Below are positions 9,301-18,287 of a stretch of DNA of 64,000 nucleotides, one piece after another. This DNA is from an uncultured Robinsoniella sp. Lineage in GTDB: Bacteria > Bacillota > Clostridia > Lachnospirales > Lachnospiraceae. Below the pieces are notes generated by a model. That model had not been told where the DNA came from, searched no databases, and saw only the letters and a program-made list of their open reading frames with translations. The translations under genes and the position numbers were made by a program. The stretch lies in NCBI GenBank assembly GCA_900540475.1, contig UQGG01000014.1:62001-126000 (forward strand). The letters run 5' to 3'. The first letter of the stretch is position 1, and each line of letters opens with the position of its first letter.

Positions 9301-11858
9301 TAGGAGAATGGTTCTACAACTACGTAGCAGGTATCTCATACGATGAGAAAAATCCAGGATACAAGCACTTTAACTTAAAACCTTATCCCGGCGGCGGTTT
9401 AAGCTATATAGACAGTTCCTTTGAATCTGTTTACGGAAATATCGAAAGCAGCTGGAGCTACGGGGATAATGACAGTTTCTTCATGAACGTAACCATTCCT
9501 GCAAATAGTACCGCAACCGTTTATGTGCCTGCCGAAAACAAGGATCAGGTATTGGAAAATGGAATTTTGGCAGCGGAGAGTGAGGGGCTTACCTTTGTAA
9601 AAATGGAAGACGGAAAAGCAGTATTTGAAGCCGGTTCCGGACAGTACCAATTCACAACCGTACTTAGAAAACAAGTTGTTTTAAACATTTTGGATGACAA
9701 TGCAAGTCAGTCAAGCATGGTAAGTATCAACGGCGGAGAGCCTCAGAAATTACCAATCATTGAAAATGTATATGTTGGCGACGAGGTTACATTAAGTGCA
9801 GTACCTGTAAATGATGTGGATTATCAATTCACAAAATGGTATGGAGAAGGTTTTGAAGATGACAGTTCAGAAATCACCTTACAGATCCATGAAGAGACAA
9901 AGCTTGCAATTCAAAACAGCCGCATAGAAAGAGAAAACCTGGCACTTTCCAAAAAAGCAGATGCAAGTACTTCTATTTCCAATGGCGACTGGGGAATTCA
10001 GAATCTTAATGACGGACAGTTAATCTCGGTAAAAGGAAGCCTTGGATTTACATCAAATGGAACAAATAGTGCGGATGCAGACCACTGGGTAGAAATAGAT
10101 CTGGGAGAGGATATGGATTTTAACAGGATTCATTTATATCCCAGAACTGATGCATTTACAGCGGATGGAAAGACACCGTCCTTCCCCAAGGATTTCAGTG
10201 TTGAAATCTGTAAAGAGGGAGAGAGCAAGTATACCACTATTGCAGAATATACCGATTACCAGGCACCTGCAGGGAAACCGGCTGTGCTGAAGTGGGAAGA
10301 GGGTGTATCTGCCAGAAAAGTAAGGATTCATGTAACCAGAGTTGGCAATCCGCCGGCTGGTGAAATTCATTATTTCCAGTTAGCAGAGATGGGCATTTAC
10401 AATCAGGCTGCGTTACAGTCACAGAAATTAAAAGAGACAATCCAGCAGGCAACAGCATTTGAAGGGAAAGAATCTGAGTATACAAGTTCCAGCTGGAAGG
10501 CATTTAGCAAAGCACTGAAACATGCAGAAAAAGTACTTCTAAATGAAAATATTACGCAGAGTGAATTAGATGCAGCAGCACAGACATTACAGGATGCAAT
10601 CAAAGGACTGATGCAAAGAGCAGACAAGACGGCACTGAAAAATGCCATTGAGGAAGCAGAAGAATACCTGGCTCAGGAAGCCAAATATACAGCGAAGAGC
10701 TTTGGAATTTTAAAACAAAAACTGGAAGAAGCAGTTCAGGTAATGGAACAAAAAGATGCTATCCAGAAAGAAGCGGATGAGGCACTAAAAGGGATTCAGT
10801 CAGCAATAAAAGGACTGGTACCGGCAGGGGATCATCAGGCTCCCTCCACTCCGGGAAATGTAAAAGCATCCGGTATTACAGAAAATGCCGTTACGATTAG
10901 CTGGAATGCATCCACAGATAATACAGGTGTGGAAAAATATCTGGTAAAAAATAAAGATACCGTAGTATCAACGGTAACAAACGGTACAAAAGCAGAAATA
11001 AAGGGGCTGGCTCCCAACACAGCATATACATTCACTGTATATGCATGCGATAAGGCTGGAAATGTATCCGGCGGAGCAAATGTAACCTTTAAAACCCTGA
11101 ATAAGATCCAGGTAACTGCAGTATCCTCAGTAAAACTGAATTACAGCAGTCTCACAATAAAAGGCAAAGGAACAAAACAATTAAAAGCAGAAGTTCTGCC
11201 CGGCAATGCAGCCAATAAGAAGGTTTCCTGGAGATCTTCCAACAATTCCGTTATCTCAGTAGATGCAAACGGAAAAGTAACCGCTAAAAAAGCAGGGAAA
11301 GCAACAGTCACAGTAAGGAGCGCCGACGGTGGAAAAGAGGCATCCTGTAAGATCACAGTTACAACGGTTAAGGCAAAGAAAATTTCCCTGAACAAAAAAA
11401 GCAAAACCATTTATAAGGGAAAAACTTATCAGCTTAAGTCTTCCTTAAAGCCGTCAAATGCAACGGATAAAGTAACCTGGACCAGTTCCAAAAAGTCAGT
11501 TGCAACCGTAACCCAAAATGGTCTTGTAAAAGCCAAAAAAGATGGACAGACAACCATTACTGCAAAGATATCCGGTAAGAAGAAAATAACCTGCAGAATC
11601 ACTGTAAAGGAGGTGAAGGCAAAGAAGGTTAAGATGAACCTTCACAAGAAAACATTAAAGGCAGATAAAACATTACAGCTGAAAGCAACTGTAACACCTA
11701 AGAACAGTACCGATACTTTAAAATGGGAAAGCTCAAATAAAAAGGCAGCAAAAGTTTCTCAAAAAGGAGTGGTTACAGCTTTGAAAAAAGGACGTACCAC
11801 CATTACGGTAACGACACCCCAGGGCAAGAAAGATTCCTGCCTTATCACAGTAGAATAA
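6345..11858 (+). CDS. Giant secreted GH78 alpha-L-rhamnosidase (canonical type)
   Basis: The 1837-residue protein starts with a Lys/Arg-rich n-region and hydrophobic core ending near VEAEA (about residue 33), a Sec signal peptide; AAGGAGAG lies about 10 bases upstream. Domains: the Ig-like GH78 N-domain with the NPLGID motif (35-150), a LamG/concanavalin-like insert (165-320), Bac_rhamnosid_N sandwich (345-515), a beta domain (520-640), catalytic barrel (650-985). The signature is PTDCPQRDERLGYTGD with D681, D686, E687 and D694; the base candidate is E958 in TIWERW. The tail has a bacterial-repeat module (1105-1190), CBM32 (1196-1345), two FIVAR-like repeats (1354-1490), Fn3 (1498-1585) and three Big2 domains (1592-1837). 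This is the textbook GH78 motif, so rhamnosidase activity is likely. No sortase motif is visible; attachment to the wall through the basic Big2 tail is inference. Confidence 0.93.
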   Translation: MGKKRMRKKLSAWLLVICMVMQLFTGLGVEAEASEGAFSVYELECESAVNPLGIDESTPKLSWKLNSSQRGVMQTSYRIMAATSKDNLDAGNYDVWDSTVVESDQSAEVVYGGKALEPGTRYYWKVQVTDNKGNTAVSTEEAYWETGLMGTPWDAKWIELDMGAAPSPEKYSVEMDFRIINDDAGIIFAGKDNSNFLMWQINTFEKKFKGVTSFRPHQWVKGAAACIDEFTIEDVIPAEAQKEQHHIKIEVDGNQITTFIDDTQIDQRTSDYAAYGKLGFRQTYNPGDCDEQAAYDNIVVKDGAGNIMFSDNFDSGINNNFSIGNIDSGELVVTNALGLQNDAKAAAPMYRKDFEVEKQVKKATVYASALGIYELEMNGQKVGDDFFNPGWTNYELNQDDRNYVMYQAFDVTDMMQDGTNVIGAITGHGWYSGKLFVGGKERYGKDSKLLCQLEIEYADGEKVKISSNADWVASGDGPIVSDDFQMGETYDATREMPGWSEADFNFQGSWNPVKESGYDGDIVAHMGPGVKVIKEIKPISVNEQAEGTYIFDLGQNVSGFARMNVNGDADTVVKLRFGEMLQNDGSLYTANLRSAAATDYYTLKGDPNGETWQPRFTFHGFRYIEVTGYPGVPTVDDITGVAISSLQNTTGSFTTSNEDVNQLQSNITWGQLDNFISVPTDCPQRDERLGYTGDSQVFVRTAAMNQDVQTFFEKFMMDVTTNQRADGAIADWTPNYVTPGDGLSGSFGASGWGDGVIIIPWTMYTTYGDTSIIRQSYEGMKGWIRYYQNLETKDHLVEGCGNNYGDWLSVGADTPIDLICTGYYAYSCDLFSKMAEAIGETEDAAIYRNLFEEIKEGFNKAFVDEEGHVGNGTQTSYLMALKFNLLKDDEARKKAAAYLVEDIKNKNWHLSTGFMGVAYLCPMLTEMGYADVAYRLLLQDTYPSWLYSVRAGATTIWERWNSYDYETGQFGDVGMNSFNHYSLGSVGEWFYNYVAGISYDEKNPGYKHFNLKPYPGGGLSYIDSSFESVYGNIESSWSYGDNDSFFMNVTIPANSTATVYVPAENKDQVLENGILAAESEGLTFVKMEDGKAVFEAGSGQYQFTTVLRKQVVLNILDDNASQSSMVSINGGEPQKLPIIENVYVGDEVTLSAVPVNDVDYQFTKWYGEGFEDDSSEITLQIHEETKLAIQNSRIERENLALSKKADASTSISNGDWGIQNLNDGQLISVKGSLGFTSNGTNSADADHWVEIDLGEDMDFNRIHLYPRTDAFTADGKTPSFPKDFSVEICKEGESKYTTIAEYTDYQAPAGKPAVLKWEEGVSARKVRIHVTRVGNPPAGEIHYFQLAEMGIYNQAALQSQKLKETIQQATAFEGKESEYTSSSWKAFSKALKHAEKVLLNENITQSELDAAAQTLQDAIKGLMQRADKTALKNAIEEAEEYLAQEAKYTAKSFGILKQKLEEAVQVMEQKDAIQKEADEALKGIQSAIKGLVPAGDHQAPSTPGNVKASGITENAVTISWNASTDNTGVEKYLVKNKDTVVSTVTNGTKAEIKGLAPNTAYTFTVYACDKAGNVSGGANVTFKTLNKIQVTAVSSVKLNYSSLTIKGKGTKQLKAEVLPGNAANKKVSWRSSNNSVISVDANGKVTAKKAGKATVTVRSADGGKEASCKITVTTVKAKKISLNKKSKTIYKGKTYQLKSSLKPSNATDKVTWTSSKKSVATVTQNGLVKAKKDGQTTITAKISGKKKITCRITVKEVKAKKVKMNLHKKTLKADKTLQLKATVTPKNSTDTLKWESSNKKAAKVSQKGVVTALKKGRTTITVTTPQGKKDSCLITVE

Positions 11859-11881
11859 GGCTCTGTTCTAGGCACATGTAT

Positions 11882-11919
11882 ACAGGTAAATGTGAAAGTG
11901 AAAATTCACATTTACCTGT
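11882..11919 (+). other. Intercistronic hairpin without T-run
   Basis: A perfect 15-bp inverted repeat (ACAGGTAAATGTGAA / TTCACATTTACCTGT, 8-base loop) starts 23 bases after the stop of the preceding rhamnosidase gene. It is followed by CTGAAAACGC, not by Ts. The position mirrors the hairpins after the other rhamnosidase genes. Confidence 0.65.
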
Positions 11920-11954
11920 CTGAAAACGCTAAAAATGCGGCATAGGAGGAAAAT

Positions 11955-14900
11955 ATGAGAGGTTGGAAAAGATTTATATCCGCGATACTGACAATGGTAT
12001 TAATGATCACGAGCATATTGCCAATGACAGTTACAGCGGCGGAAAACTTAACACCGGGACATGAATTTACGGCGGACTGGATCTGGAGCAATGATGCAAG
12101 AGAAGCCGGTCAGTGGATGAGTTTCCGTAAAACATTTGATTTGGAGAAAGTGCCGGAAAAAGTAGAGGCATATGCAGCGGCAGATTCAAAATACTGGCTG
12201 TGGATTAATGGTGAAATGGCAGTATTTGAAGGTATGGTAAAAACCGGACCAAACAGAACGGATATGTACTATGACAAAGTAGATATTGCAAAATACCTGA
12301 AAGAAGGCAGTAATACCATTGCCGTACAGGTTGTTTACTTTGGAAAAAGCGGTTACGGATTCAAAGATTCCGGTAAGCCTGGTTTCTTATTCGACGCAGA
12401 GTTCGGGGAAGGTGCTTTGGATAAAGGCACAAAGATTGTCAGCGATACCAGCTGGAAGGCAGTAAAAGATCCGGCTTATGGCAAGCATAATATGGATTCC
12501 AACTACAGACTGGCGGAACCAAATATTATGTATGATGCCAACGCAGAACTGACAGGCTGGCAGGGAACGGAATTTAATGATTCCAAATGGAAGAATGCTG
12601 TAGTGCAGGCAAAAGCAGGAGAAGCTCCTTATAATGATCTTTGGGAACGTCCTATTCCCCAGCTGAAGGTGGACAATGTAGTGAGATACACAGCTGATGG
12701 TACAGAGGGAACAGGTACCTGGAAAGAAGAATATATTGATTCTTCGGCAAATGATGTATTCTCAGCATTAGAACTGCCGGATGAATATAACGTATCTTTA
12801 ACATTTATGGTAGATCCCCTTCCTACTACAGGGTCAAATGCCCCATATGCAGGTTCTATGGGTCTGGCGGTTAATATGAAAGATGATAATAATTTTTATA
12901 TGCCTCAGGTAAGTATGGCGGACTTAAAGGGTATGGAAAGTATGGATTACGCAAATTATAAGCCCCATATACGAGTAAATGGTGGATGGGATGTAAAAGG
13001 TCCTTTTGATATCAGCAGTGTTATTACCGGTGACAAGCGTTTTAATACCAAGCATACCATGACTGTAAAAGTGGATGCAAACGGTTTTGATGCCACTGTA
13101 GACGGTACCGATATGGAAAGAGTCAACACAACAGCATTAAAAGGCGGATCCATAGGCTTCCGAAATGACAACATGGAAAAAGTACGAATCTATAGTCTGG
13201 AAGTAAAATCTGCAGATAACAGCAAAGTGTTATTCCAGGATAATTTTGCAAATGACAAACTTGGCAAGCGAATGACTCAGTTTAAAAAACTGTCAGGTGC
13301 AGTTGATCCGGAAATTAAAGCAGATGAAAATGGTGATAAATATTTATCTCAGACAAACGCAATTATTCAGGCAGGTACGGTAGACCTAGGCGAGGGCGTA
13401 AAGCGCTACACCATCCGAAATGCAACAAACCTTCAGGGTACACCTTATCTGAAAGTGAAAGCAGCAGCCGGTAAACGTATCGATATGTATACCGATACCT
13501 GGAAAGAGCCGGCAGGTAACGGAAACTCAGTGAGACATGCCTACATTACAAAAGATGGAGAGCAGGAATTTGAAGCACTGGGATGGGTAAACGGATATGA
13601 TGTTTACTTTGAAATTCCGGAATCAGTAGAAGTAATTGAATTAGGATTCCGCCCGTCTACCTATAATACAACGCCGGCAGGCAGCTTCACAAGCGAGGAT
13701 GAAGACTTAAACTTATTGTATAAAAAGTCTTACGATACCCTGTTAGTAACCATGAGAGATAATTACATGGACTGCCCGGACCGGGAAAGAGCACAGTGGT
13801 GGGGAGATGCCGTAAATGAAATGCAGATGGCATTCTACGCTATGGACAGCAATGCAGGGCTGCTTTACAAAAAAGCATTGAACCAGGTACTTGGCTGGAA
13901 GAATGCGGCAGGACAGCTGCCTACAACAGCTCCAAATGGAATTGACGCCATTTCAGAACTTCCTATGCAGGCGCTGGCAGGTGTTATGTCCTTCTGGCAA
14001 TACTACATGTATTCCGGAGATGCGCAGCCTATGACTGACGGATACGATTCTCTGCTGGCTTACCTGAAGCTTTGGAGCCTTGAATCCGATGGATTTGTAT
14101 CCCACAGAGGCGGAACCTGGGACTGGATGGACTGGGGAAATAATCCGGATGCTAAAATTATCGAGCAGGAATGGTACTACATTGCAGCACAGAGTGTATT
14201 AAATATGGCTCAGACATTGGATAAACCGGCAGCGGATATTGAGTTTCTGGAAGAACGCATGTACAGCATTGAGTCAAAGTTTGATAAATCATTCTGGGAC
14301 AAATCGAAAAATGCTTACTACAGAAGTACCGGAAGCGGCAAAGCAGATGACCGTGCCAATGCTTTAGCCGTGTATGCAGGACTTGCACCCGCAAGCCGTT
14401 ATGCAGACATTGAAAAATTACTGGAAACCCAGATGGAATCCAGCCCATACATGGAGAAGTATGTGTTAGAAGCTTTATATATGATGGGTTATGATGACGA
14501 AGCTATGGTGAGAACAAAAACCCGCTATAAAGAGATGATCGAGGATGAATTCCCCACCTTGTGGGAGTTCTGGGATAAAAATGCAGGTACCAGAAATCAT
14601 GCATGGACCGGCGGTCCTCTTACCATGATGTATATGTTTAACGCAGGTATTACACCGCTGACGCCGGCATATGAGAGCTTCCAGGTAAGACCTCAGACAG
14701 CAGGATTAAAGGATATCAGCGCAGAAATACCATCACCGAATGGGAATATTGCGGTAACGGTAAAAGAGACAGATACAGAAGTAACATTAGGCGTAACCGT
14801 ACCAGATAAATCTGTAAGTGCAGACATTTATGTTCCAAGAATAGAAGGCAAACAGACTATGGTTCGGTTGGGTGACAAGACCATCTATGCAGGCGGAGCA

Positions 14901-17900
14901 GTTCTTGATTTACCGGATGGAGTTACTTATAAGGACGAAGATAATGAATATGTAGCTTTTACAGTAGAAAGCGGAACGTATTCATTTGTAAGCAGCGAAT
15001 ATACCGGAGAAGAAAAAGAACAGTACGATGTAAACGTAAAAGTATTGGGACAGGGAACAATTCAGGTAGATGGAGCAGATATTACAGTGCCATACCAGGA
15101 TCAAGTTAATAAAGGTGAAAAAGTAACAATCACCGCAACACCGGCTGAAGGATGGGAAATTCAGAAAATCACCGGTACTTATCCGGAAGTAATTTCAAAA
15201 GAAAACAGCAGGGTTCCTTATACAAAGGAAATTACAGTAGACCGGAATGTGAATTTTACAGCTGTATTCACAGAAATTCCAAAGGAAAGACACGTATTAA
15301 CCGTTGATGCAAAGGGATTGGAATATGCAGCAAATGTAAAAATTAACGGTGTAGAGAAGAGAATTCCATTTGCAGGAGCCTTCAAAGAAGGACAGGAAGT
15401 AACAATTGAAGCAGAGGTACTGCTGCCGTTAAACTATGAATTTTCAGGTTGGAGCACAGAAGCCGGTACCACAGATGGAACAACAGCAACGGTGACAATT
15501 GGCAGGGAAGATGTTGATGTTTCCTTTGAACTTACAGAAAAAGTGGAGAAAATCACTCCGGTAATTGCCACTGTAGCAGATAAGCCAGGTGCTGCCGGTG
15601 CCTGGGATAAGAGCAAATTAGTAGATGGACAGCGTATTTCCACAAATGAATCTAATGGATTTACCTCTGATATTTATAATACAAAAGATATCAGTAAAAA
15701 TCCCCACAATATTGTTCTGGATCTTGGAGAAGTAAAATCTGTAAATCAGGTAGCTTTATTCCCAAGAACAAATGCGGCAGCGGGAGATAACCTAAGCTGT
15801 GCATTCCCGGAATGCTTTAATATTTACGTAAGCACAGATAATAAAAACTGGCAGTTAGTAAGATCTGTAGTGGATCAGACAAATCCTCGTTTTAAAGAGC
15901 AGGTTTACAGCTTTGCATCCCATGAAGCGAGATATATTAAAATTACTACCACCAGACTTGGCGATGTGGCAACCGATGAAGGCAGCCCGAATAATTTCCG
16001 AATACAGCTTGCGGAAATCGAAGTGTACAGCAATCCGGAAGTAACACTTCCTTCAAAGGATGCATTAGTAAATGTATTAAAAGAAGCGGACGATGTAAGA
16101 AAGACAGAAAAGTATCTGGAAGCAACCATTGCAACACAGCAGATATTCGATGAAGCATACAATACAGCTCAGTCAGTACTGGAAGAAGAAGATGCAGATG
16201 CAGACAAGGTAACTGGGGCTGAACAGGGAATGAGAACTGCAATTGACGGACTGATTCCTGCACCGAAGCCTATTACCCTTGTGGATGAAGTAAACGGCAT
16301 TTCTATCTATGCGGAAGCAGGTGTATTACCGGATAATGTGGAATTGAGAACAGCCCTGATCGAAGCAGGACATGAAAAGAATGAAAAAGTAACAGAAGCA
16401 ATGAAAGATGTTACCGACAAATTCACCGCATTTGATATTACCCTTTGGGCTGAAAATGTAGAATTGTCCCTGGGTGAAAACCATGTAACCGCTACTATGA
16501 CGGTACCGGCAGGCTATGACACTGGTAAACTGGCACTATTCTATGTATCCGGTGACGGAGAGAAGACAGAACTGCCATTTACCTACACAGACAGCAGCAA
16601 AGCAGTGATCCGGTTCCAGGCAGATCTTCTTGGCAGCTATGTGTTTGCAGACGGAGCAGGTGAAGGCGGCGACTTAGCTGTACTGGAGACCATAAAAGCT
16701 TCTGCGGCAAAACCAGCAATGCTTTGGGATGAATCCACAAAGATCAATCAGATTATGGCATACGACACCAGAGGCCAGATTGTAGATTTAACAAATGCAG
16801 TCATTACATACGATACAAGCAATGGAAATGTTGCAGCGGTAGATGAAACCGGTATGATCACAGCGAAAAATACAGGAACTGCAAAGATCTTTGTAAATGT
16901 TACGTTAGATGAGATGCAGGCATCCGGTTATGTTCGCGTAACGGCAGCAGAACCACAGATTTTGAATCCGGTAAAAGCAGAAGCTGCAAAAGACAGTATC
17001 ACCTTGCAGTCCGCAGACGGATATGAATATGCAGTCTGGACAGGCAATACAGGACTGGTATTTACTGAGAATCCGGTGTTCACAGGATTAAGTCCGGCAA
17101 CGGAATATGTCTTCTACCAGAGAATTGCTGCAAACGAAAATCATATTGCAGGAAACTTAAGTGAACCGTTAAGTATTACCACAGACAAAGAAATGATGAC
17201 AGGCCAGATCAGCCTCTCCGGTACCGCAAAAGAAGGAGAAACACTTACCGTAAATACATCAGGTATCCAGAATCCAAAGAACCTGGTATATGTATGGAAA
17301 CGTGGAGACCAGGGAATCCCAGGTGCAAACGGAACGTCCTATAAGCTTACGAAATACGATGTGGGACAAAAGATTTCTGTAGTAGTAACATCTGACGTTA
17401 TGGCGGGTATATTTACGGCAGCAACGACGGAAGCAGTGAAACCGGCAGAAGTCGCAGTAACCGGAGTTACTCTGAATAAGACAGGCGTGACGCTGGAAAA
17501 GGGCAAGAGCACAGCATTAAAAGCAGCAGTTGTACCATCCAATGCAACTAATCAGGCAGTGACCTTTAAGAGCAGCAAGTCATCAGTTGTATCGGTGACC
17601 CAGAGCGGAAAGCTTACGGCGAAAAAAGCAGGAACCGCAGTGATTACAGCAGTAAGCGCCAATGGAAAGACAGCAGCTTGTAAAGTAACCGTTACACAGA
17701 AGCCTGACGGAGTAAAATTAAACAGAACAAGCAAAACGCTGGGAGTTCGGGAAACTTATACCTTAAAACCAACTTTAAAGCCTTCTTATGCATCAAACAA
17801 AAATTATACATGGACATCCGGCAATAAGAAGATTGTAAAAGTTAACTCCAAAGGAAAATTAACAGCAGTTAAAGAAGGAACCGCGATCATTACGGTTACG

Positions 17901-18188
17901 ACAAGCAATGGTAAAAAGGCAACCTGTAAGGTAACGGTTAAGAAAGCACCTGTTAAGCTGACTTTAAATGAAAAGAAAAAAACATTAAAGGCAGGCAGAA
18001 CATTTGCATTAAAAGCAAAACGTTCCAGCAAGAGTGCAGGTAAAATTACTTATACAAGCAGTAATCCGGAAATTGCAACAGTTAATTCCAAAGGCGTAAT
18101 TAAGGCAGTAAAAAAAGGTAAGACAGTAGTGAAAGCTAAGTTGTACAATGGGAAATCAGCTGAAATTAAGATTAATGTAACTAACTAA
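11955..18188 (+). CDS. Giant secreted GH78-family glycosidase (divergent motif)
   Basis: The start is supported by AGGAGG five bases upstream and a signal peptide (about residues 1-29). The 2077-residue protein begins with a WIW jelly-roll (36-155), followed by a LamG-like insert (260-435) and the (alpha/alpha)6 barrel (575-910). The GH78 signature is the variant MDCPDRERAQWWGD with D606, E611 and D618; the base candidate is E871 in TLWEFW. The tail holds two bacterial-repeat modules (1018-1190), CBM32 (1195-1360), one FIVAR-like repeat, a ZU5-like beta domain (1437-1572), a Big domain, Fn3-like and Ig-like domains and three Big2 domains (1834-2077). The catalytic trio is kept, but RAQWWGD departs from RLGWTGD, so this may be a GH78 subgroup with a different aglycone or linkage preference (inference). 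It probably shares a transcript with its neighbours. Confidence 0.88.
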   Translation: MRGWKRFISAILTMVLMITSILPMTVTAAENLTPGHEFTADWIWSNDAREAGQWMSFRKTFDLEKVPEKVEAYAAADSKYWLWINGEMAVFEGMVKTGPNRTDMYYDKVDIAKYLKEGSNTIAVQVVYFGKSGYGFKDSGKPGFLFDAEFGEGALDKGTKIVSDTSWKAVKDPAYGKHNMDSNYRLAEPNIMYDANAELTGWQGTEFNDSKWKNAVVQAKAGEAPYNDLWERPIPQLKVDNVVRYTADGTEGTGTWKEEYIDSSANDVFSALELPDEYNVSLTFMVDPLPTTGSNAPYAGSMGLAVNMKDDNNFYMPQVSMADLKGMESMDYANYKPHIRVNGGWDVKGPFDISSVITGDKRFNTKHTMTVKVDANGFDATVDGTDMERVNTTALKGGSIGFRNDNMEKVRIYSLEVKSADNSKVLFQDNFANDKLGKRMTQFKKLSGAVDPEIKADENGDKYLSQTNAIIQAGTVDLGEGVKRYTIRNATNLQGTPYLKVKAAAGKRIDMYTDTWKEPAGNGNSVRHAYITKDGEQEFEALGWVNGYDVYFEIPESVEVIELGFRPSTYNTTPAGSFTSEDEDLNLLYKKSYDTLLVTMRDNYMDCPDRERAQWWGDAVNEMQMAFYAMDSNAGLLYKKALNQVLGWKNAAGQLPTTAPNGIDAISELPMQALAGVMSFWQYYMYSGDAQPMTDGYDSLLAYLKLWSLESDGFVSHRGGTWDWMDWGNNPDAKIIEQEWYYIAAQSVLNMAQTLDKPAADIEFLEERMYSIESKFDKSFWDKSKNAYYRSTGSGKADDRANALAVYAGLAPASRYADIEKLLETQMESSPYMEKYVLEALYMMGYDDEAMVRTKTRYKEMIEDEFPTLWEFWDKNAGTRNHAWTGGPLTMMYMFNAGITPLTPAYESFQVRPQTAGLKDISAEIPSPNGNIAVTVKETDTEVTLGVTVPDKSVSADIYVPRIEGKQTMVRLGDKTIYAGGAVLDLPDGVTYKDEDNEYVAFTVESGTYSFVSSEYTGEEKEQYDVNVKVLGQGTIQVDGADITVPYQDQVNKGEKVTITATPAEGWEIQKITGTYPEVISKENSRVPYTKEITVDRNVNFTAVFTEIPKERHVLTVDAKGLEYAANVKINGVEKRIPFAGAFKEGQEVTIEAEVLLPLNYEFSGWSTEAGTTDGTTATVTIGREDVDVSFELTEKVEKITPVIATVADKPGAAGAWDKSKLVDGQRISTNESNGFTSDIYNTKDISKNPHNIVLDLGEVKSVNQVALFPRTNAAAGDNLSCAFPECFNIYVSTDNKNWQLVRSVVDQTNPRFKEQVYSFASHEARYIKITTTRLGDVATDEGSPNNFRIQLAEIEVYSNPEVTLPSKDALVNVLKEADDVRKTEKYLEATIATQQIFDEAYNTAQSVLEEEDADADKVTGAEQGMRTAIDGLIPAPKPITLVDEVNGISIYAEAGVLPDNVELRTALIEAGHEKNEKVTEAMKDVTDKFTAFDITLWAENVELSLGENHVTATMTVPAGYDTGKLALFYVSGDGEKTELPFTYTDSSKAVIRFQADLLGSYVFADGAGEGGDLAVLETIKASAAKPAMLWDESTKINQIMAYDTRGQIVDLTNAVITYDTSNGNVAAVDETGMITAKNTGTAKIFVNVTLDEMQASGYVRVTAAEPQILNPVKAEAAKDSITLQSADGYEYAVWTGNTGLVFTENPVFTGLSPATEYVFYQRIAANENHIAGNLSEPLSITTDKEMMTGQISLSGTAKEGETLTVNTSGIQNPKNLVYVWKRGDQGIPGANGTSYKLTKYDVGQKISVVVTSDVMAGIFTAATTEAVKPAEVAVTGVTLNKTGVTLEKGKSTALKAAVVPSNATNQAVTFKSSKSSVVSVTQSGKLTAKKAGTAVITAVSANGKTAACKVTVTQKPDGVKLNRTSKTLGVRETYTLKPTLKPSYASNKNYTWTSGNKKIVKVNSKGKLTAVKEGTAIITVTTSNGKKATCKVTVKKAPVKLTLNEKKKTLKAGRTFALKAKRSSKSAGKITYTSSNPEIATVNSKGVIKAVKKGKTVVKAKLYNGKSAEIKINVTN

Positions 18189-18212
18189 AAATGGGAACCA
18201 TCGCGGCAGTCT

Positions 18213-18242
18213 CCAAATGGACAAGTCAGTTTGTCCGTTTGG
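18213..18242 (+). other. Intercistronic hairpin without T-run
   Basis: CCAAATGGACAA pairs with TTGTCCGTTTGG (one G-T wobble pair) around a six-base loop, with a GC-rich outer stem (GGCAG / CTGCC) extending it. It lies between the third and fourth rhamnosidase genes and is not followed by a T-run. Confidence 0.6.
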
Positions 18243-18287
18243 CTCGCTGCCTGCGGGAATTAAAAGGAGAAAGGTTAATCGAAAATT